Shown here: positions 45,730-55,421 of the stretch, piece after piece
Numbering within the stretch: position 1 is the stretch's first letter
Layout of the letters: each line of letters starts with the position of its first letter
Source: Leptolyngbya sp. FACHB-321
GTDB lineage: Bacteria > Cyanobacteriota > Cyanobacteriia > Leptolyngbyales > Leptolyngbyaceae
Reading direction: 5' to 3'
Assembly (NCBI RefSeq): GCF_014695975.1
Contig: NZ_JACJPI010000058.1
Coordinates: 310,001 to 374,000, forward strand
Length of the DNA: 64,000 nt
The notes under the pieces: model-generated
What the model saw: only the letters and a program-made list of their open reading frames with translations
Told to the model about the DNA's origin: nothing
Databases searched by the model: none
Made by a program: the position numbers and the translations under genes

Positions 45730-46176
45730 TCAATCGACATGGCGTTCCAAGGTAGCTTCCATTGTGCTGGTGAGGTAATGTCCTGCCATAATGCCGCTGG
45801 ACAGGTAGTATTTGTTGTCGTCCATACGATAAAGCGTTTCAAACCCGCTACGACGTTGGCGATCGCCCAAGACCCAATACCGCTGCACGATCGATTCCTG
45901 GGCAACCCAGCCTTCACCCTCAACGCGCCCCAGCAAACTGTGCTGAAGTACAAAGGTATACTGGCGCTCGCCAGCATCCAGCCGCCCCCGATACTGAAAC
46001 GAAATTTCTTCGCGATCGGCACCCGGAAAGACCAGCTTTGTTACCATCGTAAACCAGTCATCTCGGCTCCAGCCAACCAGCGTTTTGCCAATGACCGTAA
46101 GGGGCATGCCGTTGCGTTCTAGCCAGTTGCCCTGAAGTGACCAGCGTCCTGCCTCCATTAAAAAGGTGTGAGCCAC
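45730..46176 (-). CDS. Conserved-looking hypothetical protein, beta-rich
   Basis: The 148-residue protein starts at GTG (MAHTFLMEAGRW) with AAGG upstream; ATG 46158 is an alternative. It has regular alternating beta-strand patterns (WSLQGNWLERNG, ISFQYRGRLDAG, RQYTFVLQHSLLGRVEGEGWV, GFETLYRMDDNKYYLSSGIMAG), suggesting a small beta-barrel, lipocalin-like. No ligand motif is recognised. It follows anmK on the same strand after 60 bases and could be co-transcribed. Another minus-strand frame (45717-46022) overlaps it and is not supported. Confidence 0.65.
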   Translation of the reverse strand: MAHTFLMEAGRWSLQGNWLERNGMPLTVIGKTLVGWSRDDWFTMVTKLVFPGADREEISFQYRGRLDAGERQYTFVLQHSLLGRVEGEGWVAQESIVQRYWVLGDRQRRSGFETLYRMDDNKYYLSSGIMAGHYLTSTMEATLERHVD

Positions 46177-46236
46177 AGCCTTATCCCTTGCTTTGCTTGC
46201 TTCTTGCGATGCGGGTTTTTGTGGTAATCCATGCTA

Positions 46237-47541
46237 CTACGCACCCCTTCCGTACACTGAATGAATGTCTCCTAAAAGCACCGAGTTTTGAGCGCCCGTT
46301 GCCTCAGGAAGGTTGCCAGCGATACCTTGCTGCCGCCAGTACGCGAGTACAGCAAAGGCGATCGCTTCTTTAAATTCGGCATTCAACCCTACATCATCTG
46401 TCGTTAAAACAGGGATGTTACCCAATTGCCGCTGCAATCGCTGTTTCAAATATAGGTTCTTACTGCCCCCGCCGCATAGCAAGACTTGATCGGGCAGTTG
46501 CGGCAAAAAGTGACGGTAGCTATGGACGATCGAGTCTACGGTTAAGGCTGTTAGCGTTGCCAGTATATCGGCATGGGTGAGTGAGTGCGCCTCTGCATCT
46601 GCCAAACACTGGTGGAGATAGGCAGCACCAAATAATTCTCGCCCGGTTGATTTTGGCGGCTGTTGCTGGAAAAACGGCTGTTGCAGCCAGCGATCGACTA
46701 GGGCTTCGCAAGGCGTACCACTTGCTGCCCAGTTGCCGTCTTTGTCGTACGTCTTCGTACCATTGGAAAAAGTTTGCACTGCCAGGTCGAGGAGCACGTT
46801 ACCGGGTCCAGTATCCCAGCCGAGGGGAGAAAGGGGGCGTGGGGGGTAGGGAGTAGGGAGTGGGGACGCGTTTTGAGTTGTGAGCTTTTCTTGCTCCATC
46901 ATCCCATCGCCCCATCGCCCCATCGCCTTTTGCCCCCTGGTGGGTAAATACGCTACATTGCCAATGCCGCCAATGTTTTGCACGCAACGGTTGAGGGTGG
47001 GATGACTAAGGAGCGCCACATCTACAGCAGGCACGAGGGGTGCACCGTGTCCACCAGCGGCAATGTCAGCGGCACGAAAGTTACTGATGGTTGTAATGCC
47101 TGTAGCGTTGGCGATCGCCTCTCCCCGTCCCAGTTGTAAGCTGTAGCCTAGGGAGTGAGGGGTAAGGGGTGAGGGGTAAGGGGTAGGAGCCCTTTCTCCC
47201 ACTGCGCTCTCCTCTCCTCGCCTGGGTTTCGGTGGTCGATGATAGACCGTTTGCCCATGGGAACCGATGAGTACAGCCGTGGGGTGTCCCGTTTGAATGG
47301 CGATCGCGGCTTGAGCAAACTGATGGGCGATCGCGTCGTCTAGATCTGCCAGGTCTGCCATTGATAGTGATGCACCGCCACAGACTGCCAAGATCTGTGC
47401 TCGTAGCTCTGTGGGATAGGGATAGGTTGCTCCTGCTAACAGAGTGACTGCTAGAGTGCCTGTAGCATCCGAAAGATCGACTAGAGCCGCATCAATGCCG
47501 TCTACAGAGGTGCCGCTCATTAAGCCAATGACAAGAGCCAT
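46237..47541 (-). CDS. anmK: 1,6-anhydro-N-acetylmuramic acid kinase
   Basis: AnmK opens the anhydro ring and phosphorylates anhydroMurNAc in cell-wall recycling. [75 protein letters not shown] and [10 protein letters not shown] match the family. At 434 residues it is about 60 longer than usual. Two Pro/Ser/Arg-rich insertions explain this: one after YHRPP (DNA about 47148-47228) and one after YLPTRG (about 46812-46935). Both are encoded by GGGGTGAGGGG-type low-complexity DNA, and the frame is kept. Both flank conserved elements, so function may or may not survive. Confidence 0.9.
   Translation of the reverse strand: MALVIGLMSGTSVDGIDAALVDLSDATGTLAVTLLAGATYPYPTELRAQILAVCGGASLSMADLADLDDAIAHQFAQAAIAIQTGHPTAVLIGSHGQTVYHRPPKPRRGEESAVGERAPTPYPSPLTPHSLGYSLQLGRGEAIANATGITTISNFRAADIAAGGHGAPLVPAVDVALLSHPTLNRCVQNIGGIGNVAYLPTRGQKAMGRWGDGMMEQEKLTTQNASPLPTPYPPRPLSPLGWDTGPGNVLLDLAVQTFSNGTKTYDKDGNWAASGTPCEALVDRWLQQPFFQQQPPKSTGRELFGAAYLHQCLADAEAHSLTHADILATLTALTVDSIVHSYRHFLPQLPDQVLLCGGGSKNLYLKQRLQRQLGNIPVLTTDDVGLNAEFKEAIAFAVLAYWRQQGIAGNLPEATGAQNSVLLGDIHSVYGRGA
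46812..46935 (-). repeat. Low-complexity repeat inserted in frame in anmK (second)
   Basis: The segment combines a (G)AGGGAGTAGGGAGT purine-rich half with a CCATCGCCCCATCGCCC pyrimidine-rich half. It encodes about 38 extra residues between YLPTRG and GWDTGPGN, which are nearly adjacent in normal AnmK. CATCGCCC is itself repeated two to three times. Confidence 0.6.
47148..47228 (-). repeat. Low-complexity repeat inserted in frame in anmK (first)
   Basis: GAGGGGTAAGGGGT is repeated in tandem, followed by a CTCTCCTCTCC tract. It encodes about 27 extra residues between HRPP and YSLQLGRG. Confidence 0.6.
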
Positions 47542-48099
47542 GCGGTTGTTGGTGATTGGTTGTTAAGTACATAGACTAAATTAAACTGAATAGGCTGAAA
47601 GCTAACCACTGACGGCTAATTGCTTTAAGGGATCATTTGCTTATTCAGGTGCCTCTTATCCGTTAAGTAACTGGTCAGTAGTTGAGCGTTATTAAACTAA
47701 GAATTGTTATTTAAGGGTAGACAGGTTCCACCGTAGCTTGGGAGCAAAGACCTCTAGCCCCGTCTCACAAAGCATGAGGGCTACCGACTTAGCGCTTTTC
47801 TAACATTAGACCGAGAGCATGGTAAAAGTTAATTATATGGCACTAAAACCCTTGTTCTGACCAACTTATGGCAAGGTTGAAAGGGATACGCTACACTCCT
47901 CTATTTAAACCAGCGTTTTGCCAATTGCTGATCCTTGCTCACTTAAAACTCTGTGCTACTCAACTAAAAACTGCTGTAAAAGCAGGCTTTTCTAAAGACG
48001 TGAACGCCAGAGCAAGGTTTTGCTACTTGTGTGTTCAAGCAGGCGCGCCTTTCGGCTCAATGTCTCTTTTTATCGCGCTCATACAGAGAAGCACAACTC
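47542..48099. other. Divergent intergenic region
   Basis: This 558-base gap lies between anmK and the soluble histidine kinase. It includes an ACCACTGACGGCTAATTGC stretch (near 47,606) of the dispersed CTGACGGCT repeat type. A 79-codon frame at 47868-48107 has no supporting features. Confidence 0.4.
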
Positions 48100-49209
48100 A
48101 TGTCTAACCCTGTGTCTAATCCTGCGTCTGAGCGTCTTCGGCAAAATGCTAAACGAATCATGCAACTGTGGGAAGAGTGGGCACGGAAGGAAATCAGTGC
48201 CTCCATGCATCAAGAGTCGCTGGTCTTGCAAGATTCGTTACCGCAGTACTTAAGCCATCTAGGCAATGCACTGTCAACCGATATTGAACGGACATCTGCT
48301 CGCACTGAAGCCGATAAGGCAGAAAGCGATCGGATTAGTAAACAGCATGGACGTGAACGGGCGGGTTATGCTGATTACTCCATGACTCAGCTTATTTTCG
48401 AGTATCACATTCTCCGCAAGGTGATCTTTCAGATTTTAGAGGAGGAAGCGCCTTTAGACGTACGGGAACGAGACATTATTATTGGCTCGATTGAGCAAGC
48501 TGTGAATGATGCTGCGACTCAGTTTTCACAGACGCTGAGCGAGATTCAAGAACTCTTTATGGTGACACTAACTCACGATCTGAGAAATCCCATTAACGTC
48601 GTGAAAATGGGCACGCAATTGATCCTCCGTCGGTTTGAACGCGGCGATACTCACTTTGATGTCACAGCAAGAATGATCAGCGCGATTGATCGACTGGATT
48701 CAATGATTCAGAATCTGCTCGATGCCAGTCGACTGAAGGCAGGACAGAGCTTAAAGCTTACCTTTGAGGTATGCGATTTGGAACAGCTACTCCAAGAAGT
48801 TGTGGAGGATTTGAACTTCGCCTATACGAACCGCTTTGTGGTGGTTTCTAATGGTGCAGTGATGACTCGTTGCAGCCGTAAAGAACTACGGCGGGTGATT
48901 GAAAACATTGCCACTAATGCTGTGAAGTATGGTGCGCCTAACACGCCAATTATACTCACGCTCCAACAAACTGAAACGGAGATCAGCCTGACCATCCATA
49001 ACGAAGGTACGCCGATCACGACAGAAGCGCAATCGATTCTCTTTCAACAATTTCGTCGCACCATCTCTGCGGAAGATCAAACGGGCTGGGGCTTGGGCTT
49101 ATTCTTAGCCAAAAGTCTGACTGAAGCTCATCAAGGGACGATCGAGGTTGAAAGTGCTGAGGGGATGGGGACAAGCTTCATTGTCAAATTGCCAGCGGTG
49201 CTACCTTAG
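48100..49209 (+). CDS. Soluble sensor histidine kinase with RsbRD-like N-terminal domain
   Basis: From ATG 48100 the protein has 369 residues and no membrane segment. Residues 15-150 are helical and resemble the RsbRD N-terminal sensory domain (RIMQLWEEWARKEI, LPQYLSHLGNAL, FEYHILRKVIFQIL). HisKA follows with TLTHDLRNPINVVKMGTQLI (phospho-His). The HATPase domain has VIENIATNAVKYG (N-box), a diverged G1 (HNEGTPI rather than DxGxG) and GWGLGLFLAKSLTEAHQGTIEV (G2). The signal and partner regulator are unknown; no regulator adjoins it. The upstream in-frame extension to 48031 is not needed. Confidence 0.86.
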   Translation: MSNPVSNPASERLRQNAKRIMQLWEEWARKEISASMHQESLVLQDSLPQYLSHLGNALSTDIERTSARTEADKAESDRISKQHGRERAGYADYSMTQLIFEYHILRKVIFQILEEEAPLDVRERDIIIGSIEQAVNDAATQFSQTLSEIQELFMVTLTHDLRNPINVVKMGTQLILRRFERGDTHFDVTARMISAIDRLDSMIQNLLDASRLKAGQSLKLTFEVCDLEQLLQEVVEDLNFAYTNRFVVVSNGAVMTRCSRKELRRVIENIATNAVKYGAPNTPIILTLQQTETEISLTIHNEGTPITTEAQSILFQQFRRTISAEDQTGWGLGLFLAKSLTEAHQGTIEVESAEGMGTSFIVKLPAVLP

Positions 49210-49408
49210 GTTGTTTAGTGTTTCTAACCAGCCTTTCAACGCGAGAAGCACTGCCCAACACGATCGCTCACCGACAGCGATCGTTACTCTGAAACAGCCA
49301 TAGGAGTGCGACACAGGAAGTAAGGGAAGTAAGGACAGTTTTAAGTGGTAGGTAGTGCTGCTACTCTAGAAAGCCTCGCGTTGCTTTTAGCTCTTCATCC
49401 CTCATCTC

Positions 49409-50842
49409 TTACGCCTTACCCCTCCATGTACCATGAAAACCAGGCGGTACGGTTTCGGGTAATGCCAGCCTACAGATTGGTTCGTCATCCAGACGCTCGC
49501 TGTCGAAAATCCAGGCTTCACTGTGATCGACATTTGCGTTGTACACCACCGTCAGCACCCAGCCTCGATCGACATCATCCGCATCGGGCGCATAGATCGG
49601 TTCGCTGGGATAACAGTTCGCACCAAAATCAGCTTCGGTGAGGGTTGCGGTTTGGTAATCGAAACGAGCGATCGCGCCAAACAGTTCTCGCTGCAACTCC
49701 ACATCCTGACGATGAATGGACAGGTAAGTGTAGCGTGATGGCTGACCCACAGACCTAGGCTGCACGGTTGGAAATTCGCAACTGCGGTTAACGACTTCTT
49801 CTAGCGCTAGTACGGTGCCCGCTTTGGGTTCAAGCCGCAACTGCCAGAGAGTACCCTTTGCCAAGGTTTGAGTCTGCCCAGTTGCCACTTCTTTAAGAAA
49901 TTGGTTGGTCTGAAAATCGGGGTAGCGCACAAAGTCAAAGGCGACAGTTCCGTCAGCTAGTTCACTGCCGTTGCCAAAGTGCCACTGATACCAGGGTTCG
50001 GCTTGAGTGCGGCTGACGACTTCCAGGGTGGTGCGATCGACCACAATAATTTCAGTGCCTTTCTCCGGTTGCCAGGTTAGCGCTTCACTATAGCTCTTTA
50101 GCTTCGCCAGCAAGGGCAGCGCCTTCAACCGCACAGGTGGGACGCAGAAAATCAAATACTGACCCGCCAGCACCCAGTCATGGATGAGAGGCAACCCCTG
50201 GAGTGGAATCTTGCCGTGCTGCTTTACTTTGCCACTAGCATCGCTACGGTACAGATTGAGCGTGCCGTTCCGACCAAAGCTTACCCCAAAATTAAAGATG
50301 TCACCCGTTTGCAGATCGCGCTTGGGATGTGCGGAATAAGCGGCTCCATCCAAGCCATTGAGGTCATCAAGTCCCAGCGTTTCGAGGCGATCGAGTGTCA
50401 AGGCGTGCGGTAGTCCACCTTCCCACAAGGCAAGAAGCTTGTCGGGCAAAGCCAGCACAGATGTATTGGCAGCATTCTTCAGCCCTTTGTTAAACCGCTC
50501 CCACCAATGACCAGGCGGCAACATGCCATAACCACTGTGCTTAAACGCTCCAACTTGGGTTTCTGCCCGATACGCAGCAGTTTGGACATAGCGATACACA
50601 CCTGTTGCACCTGCCGTTGTAAAGTGCAGTCCCAGAATGCCGCCATCACCATCAAACCAGTGCCCTACCCGTTGCCCACCTCGCTCCAGTAAGGCAGGCC
50701 CATTGCGATAGAGAGAGCCACGCAAGCCCGAAGGCACAGCTCCAGACAAAATGCTGAGGGGGATGGGACCAAACTCGGTGGCAGGTCGAAGCACTGCCTT
50801 TGCCCATGCCCCAACCTTGGTTGGTTGAATAGTGTTAATCAT
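49409..50842 (-). CDS. Carotenoid oxygenase (apocarotenoid 15,15'-cleaving type)
   Basis: This non-heme Fe(II) dioxygenase cleaves carotenoids or apocarotenals, probably giving retinal. The 477-residue seven-bladed propeller has GSLYRNGPALLERGG and HWFDGDGGI, and the four iron-binding His in YSAHPKRD, LIHDWVL, YQWHFGNGSE and PGFHGTW. All four ligands are present. A cytosolic or membrane-associated location is likely. The length is like Synechocystis ACO. No bacteriorhodopsin-like gene is nearby, so the product's use is unknown. Confidence 0.9.
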   Translation of the reverse strand: MINTIQPTKVGAWAKAVLRPATEFGPIPLSILSGAVPSGLRGSLYRNGPALLERGGQRVGHWFDGDGGILGLHFTTAGATGVYRYVQTAAYRAETQVGAFKHSGYGMLPPGHWWERFNKGLKNAANTSVLALPDKLLALWEGGLPHALTLDRLETLGLDDLNGLDGAAYSAHPKRDLQTGDIFNFGVSFGRNGTLNLYRSDASGKVKQHGKIPLQGLPLIHDWVLAGQYLIFCVPPVRLKALPLLAKLKSYSEALTWQPEKGTEIIVVDRTTLEVVSRTQAEPWYQWHFGNGSELADGTVAFDFVRYPDFQTNQFLKEVATGQTQTLAKGTLWQLRLEPKAGTVLALEEVVNRSCEFPTVQPRSVGQPSRYTYLSIHRQDVELQRELFGAIARFDYQTATLTEADFGANCYPSEPIYAPDADDVDRGWVLTVVYNANVDHSEAWIFDSERLDDEPICRLALPETVPPGFHGTWRGKA

Positions 50843-51160
50843 TGCTAGGCTCTTTACTTCTAATGAGGATGGTTTAACAAGTAGCTAAAGGAGAAAAATC
50901 CCTCATTTTTCGTTAAGGCTCAACGCCTGAAACACTAATTCTTTCACGGCTAAAATGTGGTTCATTAGGCTTCTTAAACGTCCTTCAATAATTATTACGC
51001 TTGAACTGGCTTTGTGCCTTCTCTTGCAGTTGTAAATCGTTAGCTTGTTTCGTGTAACTGGATCTTTTTAACTTACAGGCAGCGTATGGTTGTAGTAACA
51101 GAAGAGAACAGTTTTTAGCGGAGAGGCATAGAGTATTCAAGAGCATTGCATGGTCAAATT
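50843..51160. other. Divergent intergenic region
   Basis: About 318 bases between the carotenoid oxygenase and the aminotransferase genes. No extra gene or clear promoter motif was recognised. Confidence 0.35.
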
Positions 51161-52411
51161 ATGGTTGCAGCTATGGACAGCTTATGGTCGGATTTGCAGA
51201 GGGGTGAGTCGGCACCGTTGCTTCCTTCTCGTGCGCAGCTACTTGCCTGCTGGTCGCTTGATTCGTCCATTACCTTTTTGAATCATGGCTCCTTTGGAGC
51301 CTGTCCTTTGCCTGTGTTGACGGCTCAGCAGCACTGGCGCGACCGTATGGAGCGGCAGCCCCTCCAGTTCTTTGGGCGCGATCTGGAAGCGCTATTGGAC
51401 GATGCCCGTGTAGAGTTGGCAGCGTTTGTAGGCGCAGAGGCAGATGATCTGGCGTTTGTACCCAATGCAACGACTGCAATTAATACGGTTTTGAAGTCGC
51501 TTTCGTTTGCACCAGGCGACGAATTGCTGACGACGAACCAGGAGTATAATGCCTGCCGCAATGCGTTGAACTATGTGGCAGAGCGGTATGGCTTGAAAGT
51601 CGTGGTCGCTCAGGTGCCCTTTCCCATTGATGAGCCGCAACAAGTGATAGATGCGATCGTCGCCTGTGTGTCCGACAAAACGCGGCTGGCGCTGCTGGAT
51701 CATGTGGTCAGCCAGACGGGGTTAGTGTTTCCGCTAACTGAACTGGTACAAGTTTTGACCCAGCGGGGAGTCGAAACGCTGGTGGATGGTGCCCATGCAC
51801 CGGGAATGCTGCCGCTAAACCTGCACGCTCTTGGGGCAACGTACTACACTGGCAACCTGCACAAATGGGTTAGCGCTCCGAAAGGGGCTGCTTTTTTGTA
51901 TGTGCAGCGCGATCGCCAACCCACAATCCGTCCCCTTACGATTAGCCACGGTGCTAATGCAACGCGCACCGATCGCAGCCGCTTTCGGCTGGAGTTTGAT
52001 TGGACTGGCACCGATGATCCCACAGCTTACCTCTGCGTCCCAGAAGCAATCTGCTTTATGGGATCGTTGCTGCCAGGAGGATGGGATGAACTGATAGCGA
52101 CCAACCATGCGCTGGCGATCGCGGCTCGTCGGGTTCTCTGCGAAACGCTTCAGATTGCGCCACCCTGCCCAGAAGCGATGCTGGGAGCGATGGCGGTAAT
52201 TCCGTTGCCTGATGGCAACCCGATGGGACTACAAGATGCCCTGTTGGAGCGCTATCAGATTGAGGTGCCGATCGTACCCTTTCCAACCACTTCTAGTCGC
52301 CTAGTGCGTGTTTCGGCACAGTTCTACAATCACTTGGAGCAGTACGAGTATTTGGGAAAGGCGATCGCAGAATTGCTGCACGAAGAAGGCTCTATGAAAA
52401 AGCATCAGTAA
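51161..52411 (+). CDS. PLP-dependent aminotransferase class V (isopenicillin-N-epimerase-like)
   Basis: The 416-residue fold-type I PLP enzyme contains FLNHGSFGACPLPV, FVPNATTAINTVLKSL, LLDHVVSQTGLVFPL, ETLVDGAHAPGML, and the Schiff-base Lys in YTGNLHKWVSAPKGAAFLY. The family includes CefD-like epimerases and cysteine desulfurase relatives; the conserved Cys of desulfurases is not evident, so epimerase, lyase or transaminase activity is more likely. The start could be TTG 51146, ATG 51161 or ATG 51173. The substrate is unknown. Confidence 0.83.
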   Translation: MVAAMDSLWSDLQRGESAPLLPSRAQLLACWSLDSSITFLNHGSFGACPLPVLTAQQHWRDRMERQPLQFFGRDLEALLDDARVELAAFVGAEADDLAFVPNATTAINTVLKSLSFAPGDELLTTNQEYNACRNALNYVAERYGLKVVVAQVPFPIDEPQQVIDAIVACVSDKTRLALLDHVVSQTGLVFPLTELVQVLTQRGVETLVDGAHAPGMLPLNLHALGATYYTGNLHKWVSAPKGAAFLYVQRDRQPTIRPLTISHGANATRTDRSRFRLEFDWTGTDDPTAYLCVPEAICFMGSLLPGGWDELIATNHALAIAARRVLCETLQIAPPCPEAMLGAMAVIPLPDGNPMGLQDALLERYQIEVPIVPFPTTSSRLVRVSAQFYNHLEQYEYLGKAIAELLHEEGSMKKHQ

Positions 52412-52451
52412 GGCTTGGTACTCGCGCCACAGGTAGCAGTGGATTGCTGCA

Positions 52452-54170
52452 TCAAGCCTTTGTTTGTGCTTTCTTACTCTTTTCTTTTTCCTTTTGCTTG
52501 GCGCGTTTTTCGGCGGCTTTGGCTTCTTTTTCAGCTTCGATCGCCGCTAGGGCTGCTTTATCTTTTTCTTCGGCAATCTTGTCGAGGTAGTAGTGATAAT
52601 CGCCGCGATAAAGGATGAGTTCACCATCACGAATTTCGACAATTTTGTTAGCAACTTGGGAGATAAAGTAGCGATCATGCGAGACGATAATCACTGTACC
52701 GTCGTAGTTCTGGAGCGCTTCTTCCAGCATTTCCTTAGCGGGAATATCCAGGTGATTAGTTGGCTCATCCAGAATCAGCAAGTTAGCAGGTTGCAGCAGC
52801 ATTTTTGCCAGCGCGAGCCGTGCTTTTTCGCCACCGCTGAGCGCTTCGACTTTCTTGAACGCAGAATCGCCGCTGAAGAGAAAGCGTCCCAACAGAGTGC
52901 GGACTTCTTCATTGCTCCACTTGGGTACTTCGTCGTGAATGGTTTGAATGACGGTTTTCTGCAAATCGAGCGCTTCTGCCTGATTTTGCTCAAAGTAGCC
53001 AGGAATGACGTTGTGGCTGCCCAGCGTCACGGTGCCTTCCGTCGGTTGCTCCATGCCCATCATCAGGTGCAGCAGTGTGGATTTGCCCGCACCGTTAGGA
53101 CCCAGGAACGCGACGCGATCGCCCCGTTCTAGCAGCAGGTTTGCATCCAAAAACAGGATTTTGTCACCGTAAGAGTGCGTCATGTTTTTGATTTCCACCA
53201 TTTCGCGACCACTACGGGGCGAGGGTGGAAAGCGGAAGTGGAGGGTTCTCAAGCCACCATCGGGTGCTTCGAGCCGTTCAATTTTATCAAGCTGCTTTTC
53301 GCGGCTCTTTGCCTGGGTGCTGCGAGTCGCGCTGGCGCGGAAGCGATCGACAAACGTTTGCTGTTTCTCCAGTTCTTTTTGCTGCCGCTCAAAGGCGCTG
53401 AGTTGGGCATCGCGCATCTCTTCTTTTTGCTGAAGGTAGGCGGAGTAGTTGCCCAGGTAGGTGCTGGAAACGCCACGCTCGGTTTCAACAATCTGGGTGC
53501 AGAGGCGATCGAGAAACTCACGGTCATGAGAGACGATGACCATGGGCGTAGACAGCCCTCTGAGATAGTTTTCTAGCCACTCGATGGTCTCTAAATCGAG
53601 ATGGTTGGTCGGCTCATCCAACAGCAGCAGATCGGGCTTTTGCAGCAAGATTTTGCCTAAACTCATCCGCATCTGCCAGCCACCACTGAAGGCACTCACA
53701 AGGCGATCGCCATCTTCTAGATCAAAACCCAGGTCGGGCATGATTTTCTCAATGCGCGAATCTAACCCGTAGCCATCCATCGCCTCAAACTGCCGCTGTA
53801 GGTGATCCATCTCATGCAGCAGTTTGTCCAGTTCTTCGGGCGTGGCTGTTTCCATGTGGCGATGAACCGCACTCAGCGCCACGTGAACATCGTTCGCTTC
53901 CCCAAAGGCACGCCAAAATTCTTCGCGCACCGTGCGAGTGGGGTCTACTTCAAATTCCTGAGTCAGATAAGCAATATGCAGGCTGGCAGGGCGGATAATT
54001 TCGCCTGCGGTTGGCTCTGTTTCGCCTGCAATGATTTTAAGCTGAGTTGATTTGCCAGCACCGTTAACGCCGACTAAGCCAATGCGATCGCCGGGTTTGA
54101 CTTCCCAGTTGATGTCCTTCAGCACTTCGCCAGTCGGATAAATTTTGCTGACGTGCTCCAATCGCAACAT
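52452..54170 (-). CDS. ABC-F family ATPase
   Basis: The 572-residue protein has two ABC domains and no membrane part. ABC1 has GVNGAGKST, FSGGWQMRMSLGKILL and LLLLDEPTNHLD. ABC2 has GPNGAGKST, LSGGEKARLALAKMLL and LLILDEPTNHLD. The linker between them (about 240-310) is a charged helical hairpin, the P-site tRNA interaction motif. The C-terminal 40 residues are a Lys/Ala/Glu coiled coil. Such proteins act on the ribosome in translation rescue or antibiotic protection; the set is close to YdiF/Uup/EttA but the subgroup is not resolved. Confidence 0.92.
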   Translation of the reverse strand: MLRLEHVSKIYPTGEVLKDINWEVKPGDRIGLVGVNGAGKSTQLKIIAGETEPTAGEIIRPASLHIAYLTQEFEVDPTRTVREEFWRAFGEANDVHVALSAVHRHMETATPEELDKLLHEMDHLQRQFEAMDGYGLDSRIEKIMPDLGFDLEDGDRLVSAFSGGWQMRMSLGKILLQKPDLLLLDEPTNHLDLETIEWLENYLRGLSTPMVIVSHDREFLDRLCTQIVETERGVSSTYLGNYSAYLQQKEEMRDAQLSAFERQQKELEKQQTFVDRFRASATRSTQAKSREKQLDKIERLEAPDGGLRTLHFRFPPSPRSGREMVEIKNMTHSYGDKILFLDANLLLERGDRVAFLGPNGAGKSTLLHLMMGMEQPTEGTVTLGSHNVIPGYFEQNQAEALDLQKTVIQTIHDEVPKWSNEEVRTLLGRFLFSGDSAFKKVEALSGGEKARLALAKMLLQPANLLILDEPTNHLDIPAKEMLEEALQNYDGTVIIVSHDRYFISQVANKIVEIRDGELILYRGDYHYYLDKIAEEKDKAALAAIEAEKEAKAAEKRAKQKEKEKSKKAQTKA

Positions 54171-54271
54171 GGGGAATCTCCAGAGAAAGTCAAGTTAAGG
54201 TGGGTCTGCGATGACTGTAACAAAATTTAATCGTACATGGTTAGAGCGAATGTCGGTGCCTTTATCTGTTA

Positions 54272-55225
54272 TTACCTTACCAACGCTCTAATAGTCTCCT
54301 CTATTGATCGTGGTTGCCAACCTAATTCTTGACGAGCTTTGCTGCCATCCACTCGCACACAACGATCGTACACGTAATGAACACGCTCTCGGCTTAACGG
54401 TGGCTGCCAGTTAAACAAACGACCGATGGGATCAAGCAAATTGCCGACTAGCCGCACGATCGCCTCTGGGGTTTCGGCTGGAGCGGGAACCCCAGACTCT
54501 TTGCTAAGTAAAGCAAACATTTCGCGAGTCGTCATATCGCCTGCCGAAATAATGTAGCGTTCGCCTCGCTTGCCCTTCTCGGCTGCTAGCAGCATTGCCG
54601 TTGCCAGATCGTCTACATGAACGATGCCCGTCACCCGATCGCCCCCTGCCCAAAGCTTCAGCCCGCCTTTAAGAAACTGCTTCACCACAGGACCAAAGTG
54701 CGGGTCGTCAGCACCAAAGATTCCAGACGGAAGAACGCTAACGACATGAAAGCCAGCCGCAGCAGCACGATCGACTAATTGCTGAGCATCATATTTGGTG
54801 CGGTCGTACGCTGACGAAAAATCTTTTTGCATGCGCTCAAAGGTTTCATCAATAACGCGCCCCTGCGTATCACCGAAAATGCCGATCGTGCTGCAATAAA
54901 CCATCTTAGGGACTCCCGCCGCCTGCGCTGCTGCCAACACTGCCCGCGTGCCGTCCACATTCACCCGTGTCATTTCGGCTGCATTGACAATGCCTAGTTC
55001 GACATAGGCAGCAATGTGAAAGACTATATCCACGCCTGCCATCGCAGTCTTCAGGGTATCAACGTCGCACAAGTCGCCGTACACTAGCTCTACCTTGCTT
55101 CCTGCCAGGCGTGCCAGATCGCTCGACTTTCGCACCAGCCCTACGACAGAATCGCCGCGTTGCTCCAACGCTTGAATTAAATGTGCTGCGGAAAAGCCAT
55201 TTGCCCCGGTTACGAATGCTCTCAT
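54272..55225 (-). CDS. Extended SDR NAD(P)-dependent epimerase/reductase (HpnA/dihydroflavonol-reductase-like)
   Basis: ATG 55225 (MRAFVTGANGF) gives 317 residues. The Rossmann loop reads TGANGFSAAHL; the third Gly of the usual GxxGxxG is Ala. The active site has YCSTIGIFG and YDRTKYDAQQL (YxxxK). LPSGIFGADDPHFGP and GIVHVDDLATAMLLAAEKG are typical of hopanoid-associated sugar epimerases and dihydroflavonol-4-reductases. The substrate is unknown; a nucleotide sugar or lipid-linked sugar is a guess. It stands alone. Confidence 0.85.
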   Translation of the reverse strand: MRAFVTGANGFSAAHLIQALEQRGDSVVGLVRKSSDLARLAGSKVELVYGDLCDVDTLKTAMAGVDIVFHIAAYVELGIVNAAEMTRVNVDGTRAVLAAAQAAGVPKMVYCSTIGIFGDTQGRVIDETFERMQKDFSSAYDRTKYDAQQLVDRAAAAGFHVVSVLPSGIFGADDPHFGPVVKQFLKGGLKLWAGGDRVTGIVHVDDLATAMLLAAEKGKRGERYIISAGDMTTREMFALLSKESGVPAPAETPEAIVRLVGNLLDPIGRLFNWQPPLSRERVHYVYDRCVRVDGSKARQELGWQPRSIEETIRALVR

Positions 55226-55421
55226 AGTGCTACAGCCATCTCCACCTGCATAAGCCCCACTCACCAACTTTACCCTTGCGTTGATCGACCAACCGACCGT
55301 TTACTAGCGTCATCGTGAAGGCATAACCAACTGATAAAGCCAGAGTAGCGCAGTGTTACCCTCGTTGCTTGAGTGAGAACGAGCCAGCATTGAGCCACGA
55401 TCGCGGCAACTAAGAGCTTTT

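Noticed and set aside
45717-46022. 101-codon minus-strand frame
   Set aside because: It is a shadow of the beta-rich protein at 45730-46176, which has the more regular protein pattern.
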